A stretch of DNA of 64,000 bases from Streptomyces sp. f51 (GCF_037940415.1 NZ_CP149798.1:7783001-7847000); one strand, 5' to 3'; numbered from the stretch's first letter, positions 7,978-16,627 are shown. Numbers and translations: made by a program. The notes: generated from the sequence alone by a model not told the origin.

Positions 7978-9795
7978 CTACAGAAGACCCACCCCGGCGT
8001 CGACGTACCCGAACTCGAGAGCCATCCGTACCAGTGCCTGCCGCATCAGGCTTCGGCGTTCCCTGCGGCCCATGGCGGGGGAGGCGGTGACCGTGACCGC
8101 CATGCACGACCGGCCGCCGTCGTAGCCGACGCCCAGCGGTGCCAGGTCGACGAGCGTGCCCAGGGCGGGCAAGGCGCCGCTGTCGGCGGGGCGTTCGCAG
8201 GTCATCCGCAGTTCGGTGGTGGGCGGCGCCGCCCACCGGAGGCGGCCCGGATCGCCGACGAGACCGGGCAGCAGTTCGGCGGCCGTCTCCCACGCGTCCA
8301 GCAGGACGGTCTGGACCTCGTCGAAGTCGAGCCGCGTGTTCGGGCCGGTGCCGAACGTGCGCGCCCACGCCGCCGGATCCTCGACCAGGACCTCCGCGCA
8401 GGCGACCACGGCGGGGTTCGTCGTGGTGGGCAGGGCGAGCATGGCGGCGGCCCTCAGGGCCGGGCCGCCGCCGGGCGCGGGGATCGTGCAGGTGTAGCCG
8501 GCGCAGCGGGCCGAGTTGCCGGACGGCGTCCGCTCCCAGACGGCCGTACGCGGCTCGGCGCCCCGCCGCCTGGACAGCATGGTCACCGCACCGGCCAACA
8601 CGCCGTAGGGAAGCTGCCGTTCGAGCTGGACACGCCGAGGCCTGGTGATCTCCAGCGTGTCCGCGCCGGCCCAGGGCAGGGTCACCACGGCCCGCAGGCG
8701 CAGCGCCGGCTGCTGGCCGTCTGTCCAGTCCTCGGCCGACCGGCTCGGGTGGAGACCGAAGCGGGGGAGCGGCTCCCAACGCCACCCGCCGACACCGCGC
8801 TCCGCGCAGGTCAGGCGACCCGCACCCCACGTACCGCCGGCGAGGTCCAGGCTCCGCGCGTCGGCCCCGATCACCCACGGGCCGGCCGCGCCTTCGGGCG
8901 GTACGGGGCAACCCACGGCCGTGAGCGGTTCCTGGCCCGGGGCGAGCCGGCCGGCGTCGAGGACCGCCTGCCACACGGGCGCGGCGACGGCCACCGGCGG
9001 GCGGCCGGCCGCCAGGCACAGCACCCAGCCGGGTTCGTCGCCGCGTGCGTGGTGGAAGTCCTGGAGGACGGCGGGTCCATGGGCCCGGACCGGTCCGGCC
9101 GGCTGCCCCAGCCCGGCGACGGCGAGGTCCTTGTGCGCCTCGCGCATCTCCCGCTCGTGTTCCCAGAGCCCCTGGCCGGCCCGCGGTTCACCGCCGCCCG
9201 GCCCGGCTTCGGGCACCGCCTGGCCTGCGAGCGCGGCAAGGGCTTGGTCGGTGGGCGCCCCGCAGGCGCGGACCCCGGCCGAGAGCAGCGCCTGGATCTG
9301 CGTGCGTGCCAGCCAGTGCGTCCCGTCGCCGTCCCGTACCGGCACCGCGACCGTGTCCGCCCGCTGAGCACCCGGCCTGCCCGTCGGCGCCGCGACGACG
9401 AAGAGGGTGCCGGGGGCCTGCTCGGGGACGTGGATGAACACCACACGCCCGCCGCCGTCCCCACTGCCGGACCAGCCGATGCGCACCCCGCGCGGGGCCG
9501 GGGTGATCCGGGCGCGGAGCAGTTCGCGCACCTGGTCGAAGTCCATCGCCTCCGGGCCGACGCCCACGACGCGGTCGAGGACCACCTCGTCGTTGTCCGT
9601 GCGGGTGGCGATGCCGATGACGATGACACCACCGCCCCCGTTGGCCAGCGCCGCGACGTCCCCGGCGAGTTCCTCGGCCGCCCGGGGATCCTCGCCGAGC
9701 CGGTACGGGGCGGCCTTCGCGTCGAGCCACCGCGTCTCACGCGACTCCAGCAGGGAACCCGGCTCATGGCAGTCCAGCACGGCCAGCGCGCTCAT
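7978..9795 (-). CDS. AlbA_2 (Schlafen-type) domain protein
   Basis: A protein of about 605 residues whose N-terminal 150 residues look like an AlbA_2/divergent AAA-4 domain: ESRETRWLDAKAAPYRL, then ELAGDVAALANGGGGVIVIGIA, the family pattern of an Asp/Lys-rich strand followed by a glycine-rich loop. Such domains are linked to nucleic-acid binding or nuclease activity. The remaining 450 residues match nothing I recognise. ATG 9795 has GGA 6 bp upstream; a GTG at 9810 would add five residues. The gene stands alone, converging on the immunity gene. A regulatory or defence role is possible but unsupported by neighbours. Confidence 0.72.
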   Translation of the reverse strand: MSALAVLDCHEPGSLLESRETRWLDAKAAPYRLGEDPRAAEELAGDVAALANGGGGVIVIGIATRTDNDEVVLDRVVGVGPEAMDFDQVRELLRARITPAPRGVRIGWSGSGDGGGRVVFIHVPEQAPGTLFVVAAPTGRPGAQRADTVAVPVRDGDGTHWLARTQIQALLSAGVRACGAPTDQALAALAGQAVPEAGPGGGEPRAGQGLWEHEREMREAHKDLAVAGLGQPAGPVRAHGPAVLQDFHHARGDEPGWVLCLAAGRPPVAVAAPVWQAVLDAGRLAPGQEPLTAVGCPVPPEGAAGPWVIGADARSLDLAGGTWGAGRLTCAERGVGGWRWEPLPRFGLHPSRSAEDWTDGQQPALRLRAVVTLPWAGADTLEITRPRRVQLERQLPYGVLAGAVTMLSRRRGAEPRTAVWERTPSGNSARCAGYTCTIPAPGGGPALRAAAMLALPTTTNPAVVACAEVLVEDPAAWARTFGTGPNTRLDFDEVQTVLLDAWETAAELLPGLVGDPGRLRWAAPPTTELRMTCERPADSGALPALGTLVDLAPLGVGYDGGRSCMAVTVTASPAMGRRERRSLMRQALVRMALEFGYVDAGVGLL

Positions 9796-10165
9796 CAGAT
9801 CCGTCGGCACCCCGGCAGTATCCCCTGCTCCCGGCCTTCCGCCGCCGCGTTTGACAGACTCACGAGCAGCGGCACACCGCACCGCGGTACGAACCCGCAA
9901 GACGGCAGGACGTGCGGGAAGGGCGCCGTAGCCAAGGGGTGCCCTGCCGCGAGGACCCGGCTCTGGTCGCCTTGCGTGTGACGGCAGTTGAGCGCCCGGC
10001 CCGGTGCGCGGACATCGCCGTGGATCGTGGGGGACGAACTCCGGGAGCCCAACGTCGCTCGGGCGCGCGGGCGTTCGACGGCGATCCGGTCCAGGAGCTG
10101 CGATCTCCCTGCCGGCGCCGCCGACTTGGGACGGCGCGAGCGGACTCCGCCCGGCCCGGACGGGA
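9796..10165. other. Intergenic stretch, no feature seen
   Basis: The stretch lies between the start of the AlbA_2 gene and the stop of the ArsR gene, both on the minus strand. It presumably holds the AlbA_2 promoter. No ORF with a family resemblance, hairpin or repeat stands out. Confidence 0.5.
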
Positions 10166-10690
10166 TCACTTCTCCGGCTGCGGCTGCGGCACGTCCTGCA
10201 ACGGGAAGGCCATCATGCTGACCCCCAGGGGAACGGTGCCCGGTGTGTGCGGCGGCCGGGCCGCTTCATGGAGCTCGATGGCGACCTCCGCGAGCCGCCG
10301 TCGGATGTCCTGCCAGGTCCGGGAGTCCACCCACAGTTCGGCGTCGACGGTCACCCCCTCGCCGTCCTCCGCACGCCGCAGGGCACGCTCCCGCAGGGTG
10401 CGTGCCATGGTCTCGGCCAGCATCGGGGTCCCCTCGTGCTGGTCGGACAGCGGCGTGCCCTGGACGGTGCGATAGCGACGCTCCCTGCCGCCGCGGCGGG
10501 TGCGTTCCTCCGCCAGCGCGACCAGGCCCACCGCGTCCAGGCGCCGCAGGTGCTGGCTGGCCAGCGCGTGGGAGATCTCCAGCTCGCGGGCGAGCTCGGC
10601 GGCCGACATCGGCCCCGGCCACATGAGGCTGAGCATCCGCAGCCGCACGGGGTGGGCGAGCGCGCGCAGCACGGGATCGGTATCGGTCAC
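10166..10690 (-). CDS. ArsR-type winged-helix regulator
   Basis: A 174-residue regulator. The ArsR/SmtB-like winged helix is N-terminal (ALAHPVRLRMLSLM, then AAELARELEISHALASQHLR as helix-turn-helix, then a wing rich in Arg, RRGGRERRYRT). No Cys metal site is visible. The C-terminal third resembles the extension of the ArsR regulators that sit beside MFS exporters. GTG 10690 puts the start directly before TDTDPVLRALAHP. It is divergent from the MFS gene at 10871, with an inverted repeat between them, so it is probably the repressor of that gene. Confidence 0.87.
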   Translation of the reverse strand: MTDTDPVLRALAHPVRLRMLSLMWPGPMSAAELARELEISHALASQHLRRLDAVGLVALAEERTRRGGRERRYRTVQGTPLSDQHEGTPMLAETMARTLRERALRRAEDGEGVTVDAELWVDSRTWQDIRRRLAEVAIELHEAARPPHTPGTVPLGVSMMAFPLQDVPQPQPEK

Positions 10691-10733
10691 GCGAGCCAGT
10701 AAAGCGCACGTCGGTGCCACGAGCCCACTACCG

Positions 10734-10749
10734 CCAATCAAATCATTGG
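10734..10749. promoter_or_regulatory. Candidate ArsR operator
   Basis: CCAAT and ATTGG arms surround a 6-bp AT-rich core. The site lies between the divergent regulator (start 10690) and MFS gene (start 10871), and is AT-rich in a GC-rich setting. The arms are only 5 bp, so this is a proposal from position. Confidence 0.4.
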
Positions 10750-10764
10750 GGGTAGGTTGTGCGA

Positions 10765-10860
10765 CCGGACGGGCCGTCCGGGTCGTCCGGGCTTAACGGG
10801 CCGTCCGGGCTGAACGGGTCGTCCGGGCTGAACGGACTGAACGGGCCGAATGGACTGAAG
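10765..10860 (+). repeat. Degenerate tandem repeat in the MFS leader
   Basis: About nine imperfect copies of a 9-bp unit (GGCCGTCCG, GGCTGAACG and variants) run up to the ribosome binding site of the MFS gene. Some copies pair into an 18-bp higher-order unit. It lies in the untranslated leader and may vary in copy number between strains. Confidence 0.75.
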
Positions 10861-10870
10861 GGGGAGGGGC

Positions 10871-12130
10871 ATGGCCTGGAACGCGGCGAAGGTCTTCCGG
10901 GACCGCAACGCGGGGCTCTACCTGGGCGCAGTGCTCGTCTCCGGATTCGGTGACTCGGCCATGGCGCTGGCCGCCGGAATCTGGGTCAAGACGCTCACCG
11001 GCTCCAACAGCCTCGCCGCGCTCGTCGGCTTCTGCATGTGGCTGCCGACCTTCGCGGGACCCGTGCTCGGCACCGTGGCCGACCGGGTGCGCCGCCGTCC
11101 CCTCCTGGTCGCCACCAACCTGGCCCTGGCCGCGGTCATGACCGCACCGTTCTTCGTACGCTCGCAGGACCAAGTGTGGCTGCTGTTCGCGGTGATGACC
11201 CTGGTCGGAACGGGCATGGTGCTCACGGACGCGGCCGAGACGGCCCTGGTGGCGGCCGCCGTGCCGGACGAACTGCGCGGTGACTTCAACGGCCTGGTGC
11301 TCACCGCCATGGAGAGCATGAAACTGCTCGCGCCGCTGGCCGGCGCGGGCCTGTTCGCCGCCCTCGGCGGGCCGACGGTGGGACTGCTGGACGCGGCCAC
11401 CTTCGTCCTCGCCGCGACCGCCTTCGGACTGATCCGGGTACGGGAAGCCCCGCCCGCGGCCCGCATCGGGCGGGCGTGGACCGCCGGGACCGCCGAAGGC
11501 GCCCGTTACCTGCGCCGCCACCCGGTACTGCGCCCGCTCGTCGTCACCAGCGCCACGGCCATGATGCTGGCGGGCCTCAGCAGCACGGCCACGTACGCGA
11601 TGCTCGACGACGGGCTCCACCGGTCCCCGGCCTTCGCGGGCGTGCTCACCTCGCTGCAAGGCCTCGGATCGGTCGTCAGCGGGCTGACAGCCGGTACGTT
11701 GATGCGCCGGCTGCCCGAGCGCACCTTGCCCGCGGCCGGACTCGCCCTCCTCGCCGTCGGCGTACTGGCACGGGCGACACCCTGGACGCCCGCCGTACTC
11801 GGCGGCAGCCTGGCGCTCGGCCTGGGCCTGCCCGTCCCGCTCGTCGCGGCACTGACGGCCGTTCAGAGACACACCCCGTCCGAGCTGCTCGGCCGGGTCG
11901 CGGCGACAGCGAGCACCGTGATGTACGCGCCCACCGGACTCGCCCTGCTCCTGGGTGCGGGCATGGTGGCCCGCCTCGACTACCGGGTGCAGCTCCTCGC
12001 CGCCGGCGCGGTCGGGCTGGCCGCGGCAGCCGTACTCGCCATGACCGGCCGCACCCGGCACACCCCGCACGCCGGGGAGCCGGTCGGTGCCCGGCCCTCG
12101 CCCGAAACGGAGGCGGCCGAGACGACGTAG
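10871..12130 (+). CDS. MFS transporter
   Basis: A 419-residue major facilitator protein with about twelve hydrophobic segments. The loop between segments 2 and 3 carries the GTVADRVRRRPLL motif, the MFS motif A (GxxxDRxGRR). It resembles the MFS_3/enterobactin-exporter-like group common in Streptomyces and probably exports a drug or siderophore-like compound. GGGGGAGGGGC precedes ATG 10871. Control by the divergent ArsR protein is likely. The substrate is unknown. Confidence 0.88.
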   Translation: MAWNAAKVFRDRNAGLYLGAVLVSGFGDSAMALAAGIWVKTLTGSNSLAALVGFCMWLPTFAGPVLGTVADRVRRRPLLVATNLALAAVMTAPFFVRSQDQVWLLFAVMTLVGTGMVLTDAAETALVAAAVPDELRGDFNGLVLTAMESMKLLAPLAGAGLFAALGGPTVGLLDAATFVLAATAFGLIRVREAPPAARIGRAWTAGTAEGARYLRRHPVLRPLVVTSATAMMLAGLSSTATYAMLDDGLHRSPAFAGVLTSLQGLGSVVSGLTAGTLMRRLPERTLPAAGLALLAVGVLARATPWTPAVLGGSLALGLGLPVPLVAALTAVQRHTPSELLGRVAATASTVMYAPTGLALLLGAGMVARLDYRVQLLAAGAVGLAAAAVLAMTGRTRHTPHAGEPVGARPSPETEAAETT

Positions 12131-12204
12131 ACGGAGCGACACCGGAAGGCGGGCCGCGGGGTTCACGGCGGGCGCCGATCGGCGGTCCACGTCCCCTGGA
12201 CATC

Positions 12205-12230
12205 CCGTATATAGTCTATGTAGAGTACGA
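12205..12230 (+). promoter_or_regulatory. Promoter/operator of the PadR operon
   Basis: An AT-rich island, GTATATAGTCTATGTAGAG, in otherwise GC-rich DNA contains a TATAGT-like -10 and the near-repeated element TATxTAG. The first gene starts only about 10-20 bp after the predicted transcript start, so the message is almost leaderless. PadR proteins usually bind such sites at their own promoter. Confidence 0.5.
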
Positions 12231-12232
12231 GT

Positions 12233-12580
12233 ATGGGTAGTCCGCGTATGACCTTGCAGACCCAACTGGTGCTGCGGGCTTTGCTGGAGGATCCCGCCAA
12301 GCAGCGGTACGGCCTTGAGCTGTGCGAGCTGGCGGGACTGCCGTCGGGCACGATCTATCCGATCCTGGCTCGGCTGGAACAGGTCGGCTGGTTGGACAGC
12401 ACCTGGGAGGACCCGAACGTCCACGAGGAAGCCGGCCGGCCGCGCCGCCGCTTCTACCGGATCACCGAGGACGGCGCCGAACAGGCTCGCCTGGCCCTCG
12501 CCCGCGCCTACCGCGCCCGTAAGCAGCCGCTGCCCGGCTGGGCGGCCGCGCATCCGGCCGGTGAAGGGGGAGTGTCATGA
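12233..12580 (+). CDS. PadR family transcriptional regulator
   Basis: A 115-residue PadR-like winged-helix protein: TLQTQLVLRALLEDP as first helix, SGTIYPILARLEQVGWL as recognition helix, and the RPRRRFYRITEDG wing. ATG 12233 keeps the short basic N-terminus seen in relatives; ATG 12248 is the alternative. Its stop overlaps the ATG of the next gene (ATGA), so the HD-domain gene is translationally coupled. It probably represses this operon. Confidence 0.9.
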   Translation: MGSPRMTLQTQLVLRALLEDPAKQRYGLELCELAGLPSGTIYPILARLEQVGWLDSTWEDPNVHEEAGRPRRRFYRITEDGAEQARLALARAYRARKQPLPGWAAAHPAGEGGVS

Positions 12581-13413
12581 AGGCGCGGCGCCGGTTAGTC
12601 ACCCGGCCGGGCGGGCGTCAGGCCAACGGCCCTTCCCTCGAAGGCCTGTTGGACGTGGTGCGTGCACATCATCCCGACGCCGACCTCGCTCTCGTCGAGT
12701 TCGCCCATGGCGAGGCCGCCCGCTGGCACGAGGGACAGACCCGCTACAGCGGTGACCCGTACCTGACGCACTGCCTCGCCGTCGCCGCCATCGTTGCCGA
12801 CATCGGCATGCCGCCGACCGCGGTCTGCGCCGCCCTGCTGCACGACGTCGAGGACACAACCTGCCCGCCGGGCCGGGTGGCCGAACAATTCGGCCCGGAC
12901 GTCGCCCAGTTGGTGTCGGACGTCCGCACCGTCAAGCTCGGTGCGATCCCGTTGGGAGGCCTCAGCCCTGGCGCCGCCGGCCCGACCTCGCGGTCGCCGC
13001 ATCAAGAGGCGGTGCTGGCCATCCGTCTCGCCGACCGGCTCCACAACATGCGCACCATCGAGTTCGTCGCCCCCGGCAAGCAGCACGGCAAAGCCCACGA
13101 GACCATCGACGTCTTCGCCCCTCTGGCCCGTGCGGCAGGCCTGACCGAGGTCAGCCGTGAACTGCACGACCTCTCCACGGCCGTGCTCCAACCGGCACCC
13201 GCCGCCTACGCCGTCACCACACGCCTGCTGGCCCTGCTCACGATGCTGCTGCCCGGCACGCAGCGAGCCCGATGGCGCCAGGAATGGCAGGCGGAACTGG
13301 CCGTCCTGCCCACCCGCCGCACCCGTACCCGATTCACCCTCCGGGTGCTGCTCGGCACTCCGCGCCTGTCCATGACCCTGCGCCGCCCCGCCGGTCAGGA
13401 ACCACGATGGTGA
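12577..13413 (+). CDS. HD-domain (RelA/SpoT hydrolase-like) protein
   Basis: A 278-residue cytoplasmic protein with an HD phosphohydrolase fold: H and HD motifs in YLTHCLAVAAIVAD and AALLHDVEDT, later RLADRLHNMRT. These are the signatures of the (p)ppGpp hydrolase domain of RelA/SpoT. No synthetase, TGS or ACT domain is present, so it resembles a stand-alone small alarmone hydrolase. The C-terminal 70 residues are basic and unassigned. It overlaps the PadR stop by 4 bp and the next small membrane-protein gene by 7 bp. The substrate is inferred, not shown. Confidence 0.85.
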   Translation: MKARRRLVTRPGGRQANGPSLEGLLDVVRAHHPDADLALVEFAHGEAARWHEGQTRYSGDPYLTHCLAVAAIVADIGMPPTAVCAALLHDVEDTTCPPGRVAEQFGPDVAQLVSDVRTVKLGAIPLGGLSPGAAGPTSRSPHQEAVLAIRLADRLHNMRTIEFVAPGKQHGKAHETIDVFAPLARAAGLTEVSRELHDLSTAVLQPAPAAYAVTTRLLALLTMLLPGTQRARWRQEWQAELAVLPTRRTRTRFTLRVLLGTPRLSMTLRRPAGQEPRW

Positions 13414-13688
13414 GCCGGACGGCTCGCATCGGCGGCCTGCTCGGTGCGGTGGTCACCTGCGGGACGGCCGTCGTGGGCGCAGGAGTGCCCGGCTGGACGG
13501 TCGCAGGACTCACAGGGGGCGCACTCGTCCTGCTCGTGCTCGTACTGTTCCTCCCCAGCGAGACACCCGCCCGCCGCCTGGGCCACCTCATCCAGGCCTG
13601 GCGAAACCCCCTCGGAGCCACCGCCGGGCCAAGCCCCGGCCCACCCGCAGGCGCGCCGTCCCCGGCCGCCCGAAACGCCAGCGACTGA
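13407..13688 (+). CDS. Small membrane protein, third gene of the PadR operon
   Basis: 93 residues with two hydrophobic segments (GGLLGAVVTCGTAVVGAG and ALVLLVLVLFLP), followed by a Pro/Ala-rich cytoplasmic tail. It starts inside the end of the HD-domain gene, so it is coupled to it. No family is recognised. It may anchor or partner the HD protein at the membrane, an inference from operon structure only. Confidence 0.65.
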   Translation: MVSRTARIGGLLGAVVTCGTAVVGAGVPGWTVAGLTGGALVLLVLVLFLPSETPARRLGHLIQAWRNPLGATAGPSPGPPAGAPSPAARNASD

Positions 13689-13756
13689 TCCCGCCGAGCC
13701 CGAAAATCCACCCGGTGGGCGGACTTGGCCATCTGTACGAGAAGGCGAGAAGAACC

Positions 13757-14266
13757 ATGGGGCACAGGACAGGAACGCACGTGCGCAGAAGGGCCGCACC
13801 CGTCGTGGATGCGGCGGTCGCGAGCCTGGGTGGCTGCGACCACGTGGACGCGGTCGCGGTGGACCTGGCTCCGGGAACCAGCGCCGCGGACTTCGCCCGG
13901 ACGGTACTGACAGCGACGCCGGGATGGGTGCACGGGCTGCTGGCCCTGCGGGACAAGCTGATGTCGCCGTTCGGGCTGCATGTCCAGAAGAGAGTCGACC
14001 CCCATGAGATCCGGGTCCAACCCGGAGTGCGGCTGGGCCCCTTCCTGGTCCTGACCGTCTGTGACGACGAGGTACTCGCCGGCGACAACGACAAGCACCT
14101 GGACTTTCGCACCTCCTTCGCCGTACGGGAGGGAGCCGCGGGACTGGAAGGCGTCTGCACCACGGTCGTGCGCTACCACCGGCGGGCCGGGCACCTGTAC
14201 TTCAAGGCCATCCAGCCCTTCCCCAACCTCATCATCCCGAGGATCGTCGCCCGCGCCCGCTCATAG
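13757..14266 (+). CDS. DUF2867 family protein
   Basis: 169 residues with DUF2867 features: an early DHVDAVAVDL strand, TPGWVHGLLALRDKLMSPFGL, and a C-terminal YFKAIQPFPNLIIPRIVARA. Such proteins have a START/SRPBCC-like fold and no known reaction. ATG 13757 has GAGAAG upstream; ATG 13715 is possible. The stop codon overlaps that of a decayed gene on the other strand (TCATAG). Confidence 0.8.
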   Translation: MGHRTGTHVRRRAAPVVDAAVASLGGCDHVDAVAVDLAPGTSAADFARTVLTATPGWVHGLLALRDKLMSPFGLHVQKRVDPHEIRVQPGVRLGPFLVLTVCDDEVLAGDNDKHLDFRTSFAVREGAAGLEGVCTTVVRYHRRAGHLYFKAIQPFPNLIIPRIVARARS

Positions 14267-14500
14267 CGGGCGATGTTCTTCCGCCCACCTGAACGCCGAC
14301 TCCGTCCTCTTCGGTCCGAGCCACGACTGCTCGATCTGCCCGGCGAGGGCGAAGGAGGCCGGATCAGCCTGGGCGGTGTAGTCGCTCTCCGCCCGCCCGA
14401 CCGGGGCTTCGTGCACGACTTCCTTGCTGCCGCCCTTCTTCTCCACCCTGGCTTTGGAACGGGCCAGGCGGCAGGTCTCGATGAAGACGGCGTGGAAGGT
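14261..14500 (-). pseudogene. C-terminal remnant of an unidentified gene
   Basis: The minus frame ending at 14261 encodes about 75 protein-like residues (for example SFALAGQIEQSWLGPKRTES, then AFRWAEEHRPL) with Streptomyces codon bias but no start codon or ribosome binding site. The frame runs into unrelated sequence on its N-terminal side. I read it as the tail of a lost gene; the family is unknown. Confidence 0.35.
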
Positions 14501-14557
14501 GAGCCGGTTCGGGCGTCTGCCGTGACCCGACCGGTCGAGCAGGCGATAATCGGGGAC

Positions 14558-14971
14558 ATGGCTGTCAGGTCCTCTTGCTTCCCGGTGCCTGACGCGTTCG
14601 AGCTGCTCCGCGAGCAGTACGCCAAGAGGTTGCCCGCGCACCTTCAGGACCTGACGGGCCCCTCTCACGGTTCGGTCGACCTGCCGTTGCACGTGGCCTG
14701 GTCCGGACGCCGCTCCTACGACGTAGAACAGGCGCGCTCGCGGATGAGTCTCTACCGCACCGTCCTGGCCGAGGGCCAGTGCCAGGACCTGGTCGCCTTC
14801 CTGAACCGGGATTTGCTGCTCGGGCAGTGGCCGGTACTGCGCACCCTGATCAGCCGGCCGCTACGGGATGCCTGGGAAGAGTCCTTCCCCGAGCTGGCCG
14901 CCACCAGGGGCGTGCCGGCCGCGCGACCTCTCGGTCCCGAGTCCGTTCCGCTCCCAGCAGGATCTGTCTGA
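14558..14971 (+). CDS. Orphan paralog of the AbiEii-partner protein
   Basis: 137 residues, soluble and probably helical. It shares the conserved core HVAWSGxxSYD, MxLYRTVLxEG, LNxDLLL and WxxxFPxLA with the protein at 47700-48089, which overlaps a nucleotidyltransferase gene. Here no such partner follows; the next gene is on the other strand. ATG 14558 is preceded by GGGGA. The function is unknown. It may be a stray antitoxin-like subunit left after loss of its nucleotidyltransferase. The Pro-rich C-terminal 25 residues are not shared. Confidence 0.7.
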   Translation: MAVRSSCFPVPDAFELLREQYAKRLPAHLQDLTGPSHGSVDLPLHVAWSGRRSYDVEQARSRMSLYRTVLAEGQCQDLVAFLNRDLLLGQWPVLRTLISRPLRDAWEESFPELAATRGVPAARPLGPESVPLPAGSV

Positions 14972-15024
14972 GGACGGACCCTCGTTGTGTCGGCCATGGA
15001 GCGGTGCCGACGGGCGAAGGAAAC

Positions 15025-15249
15025 TCAAGCTGAAGGTGGTGCCTGTCCGGAGTCGGATGTGAAGGCGACCGTCAACTGGCAGTCCAATGCCAAGGCGATG
15101 CGGTCCAGGAGTGCGAGGGTGGGCAGATCCCGCCCGGATTCTATGCGCGAGATGGCAGCCTGCCCGGTTCCGGCGAGCTCGGCCAGGCGTGCCTGAGACA
15201 TCCCACGGCGTTGGCGCCACAACCGCACCAGATCCGCCGTGTCGTTCAC
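15025..15249 (-). CDS. Small XRE/Cro-type DNA-binding protein
   Basis: 74 residues, almost all one helix-turn-helix domain: RRGMSQARLAELAGTGQAAI, then SRIESGRDLPTLALL. It starts inside the end of the Uma2-like gene (ATGA overlap), so the two are one coupled transcript. It probably represses that transcript, or acts as the antitoxin-like half of the pair. Confidence 0.88.
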   Translation of the reverse strand: MNDTADLVRLWRQRRGMSQARLAELAGTGQAAISRIESGRDLPTLALLDRIALALDCQLTVAFTSDSGQAPPSA

Positions 15250-15821
15250 GTCCTGTCCTCGCTGTAGCGAGGCAGACCAGCAGTGTCGATCTTCCAGCCG
15301 GCGATGGAAATGGTGTCCGAGAACGTGTAGTGCTGCCTGTTGTCGTACGTGGGCACGCCATTTCGATTCACCGGTGCCCAGTGATGAACTGCGCTCCCGT
15401 CGCGAGGGTCCACGATCAGGTAGTGCGGAACCCCCATGGCCGGGTAGTCACGCAGCTTGCCCTCGTAGTCGTTGCTGGGATTGGACCTGGAAACGATCTC
15501 GATCACCAGATGACAGCGGCGGGGGTCGATTGCGTCGCTGTCGACTACGGCTTCCTCTTCGTCGATGACGACGAGATCCGGTACGCGCAGGATGCCGAGT
15601 CCGGCATCTTCCATATCGGTTTTGAGCATGAGGACCAGGTCCGTACTCAACTGGGGTTCCAGCTGAGTACGCAGGCGGTGAGCAACCAACTGATGCTGCT
15701 TCTTCGGGCTTGTCATCATCAGCAGCTGGCCATGGCTGATCTCCGCCCAGGCCAGTGGTTCTGGCTGATCGAGAGTCTCGCGGAACTCACGCAGATGCCG
15801 GTAGACGCTCTGTTCCGTCAC
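15246..15821 (-). CDS. Uma2 family (DUF820) restriction-endonuclease-fold protein
   Basis: 191 residues with the PD-(D/E)xK nuclease core of the Uma2 family: VPDLVVIDEEEA (catalytic Asp strand), then CHLVIEIVSRSNPSNDYEGK (ExxS and Lys on the last strand). GTG 15821 is the start. The biological role of this family is poorly known. It usually occurs as many scattered copies in actinobacteria and cyanobacteria. Here it is the first gene of a pair with an XRE protein, which is notable because most Uma2 genes stand alone. Confidence 0.88.
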   Translation of the reverse strand: MTEQSVYRHLREFRETLDQPEPLAWAEISHGQLLMMTSPKKQHQLVAHRLRTQLEPQLSTDLVLMLKTDMEDAGLGILRVPDLVVIDEEEAVVDSDAIDPRRCHLVIEIVSRSNPSNDYEGKLRDYPAMGVPHYLIVDPRDGSAVHHWAPVNRNGVPTYDNRQHYTFSDTISIAGWKIDTAGLPRYSEDRT

Positions 15822-16627
15822 GCACTCACCGTATATGGCGAAATCATCATGTCTCCGAGATGGGGCCTGGGGGTCTTGTTTGCGGACCGGCGTGAAGCGA
15901 GCCCTCCCGTACAGCAGCTCACTGGCTGCTCAAGGGCTGTCCCGTACGGGGGTGACCCCGATACAGGGATCAAGCAGCTCAACCGCTCCGTTCGTGACGG
16001 CGTTGCCGCGATGGGCATCGAGCCCGCCTTCATCCCGGAGTTCTTTGGAGGCTTCCACCGAAAGAACGGGGGCGGTCCGTCATCGCGATGCCCGCCCCGG
16101 CGGTACGACGGGCCGTCGAACCGCGGATTCCCGAAGCCGCCGGGCCGCTCGCCGCTCCCGCAACCCCCTTCAGACCCGGACGCCAGGAATGCGGGCGCCC
16201 TGCGCAGGAACGTGGGACCGTGGCAGCAGTCGTGGCCCGTCGACATCCCCCGAGCGGCGGGCCGCGACTGCCTTCTGGCACGGTTCCTCGGGCAGTCCTC
16301 CGGACCCAGGTCGTGCACACGGCAGCGCGGGGTGGGCGTCCACGCCCGGCGTTCAACGCTCCCCGATGAGCAGACCTGCGCTGTTCGTTCAGAACCCTCG
16401 ACGGCCCACTGCGCCCCGGACGGCTGACTGCCGACGCGTGCCGGGCCACGTCACGGGCGTTTATATCTGACTATTTATGCTGAATGAGAAATCAATTTCC
16501 ATTTCTTGAGAACGCGGTGTTCTGTGGTGATTCGGTCATGTCCGAGGACAAGGATCGGTGCGTGCCCGGCCGAGTGGTCCGGGCGGTGCCGGGGCGTCAG
16601 CCCCGGTTCGTACGGAAAGGTCTGAAC
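15822..16627. other. Long non-coding stretch
   Basis: About 800 bp with open frames but no convincing gene. Frames across 15940-16080 look locally protein-like (RDGVAAMGIEPAFIPEFF) but have no start signal and break soon after, so a decayed fragment is possible. The AT-rich segment around 16455-16510 probably holds the promoter of the secreted-protein gene at 16628. Confidence 0.45.

Noticed and set aside
7894..9981. A 695-codon plus-strand frame opposite the AlbA_2 gene
   Set aside because: It lacks motifs and a ribosome binding site, while the minus strand has a recognisable AlbA_2 domain with correct codon bias.
10765..10860. Possible CRISPR array
   Set aside because: The 9-bp units are directly adjacent with no spacers and no cas genes are present.
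10793..12553. A 586-codon minus-strand frame opposite the MFS and PadR genes
   Set aside because: It has no hydrophobic or domain pattern and is explained as a shadow. The plus-strand MFS and PadR frames are clear.
15818..16318. A 166-codon minus-strand frame upstream of the Uma2 gene
   Set aside because: It has Arg/Gly/Ser/Cys-rich low-complexity composition, no binding site, and its stop overlaps the Uma2 start by chance.
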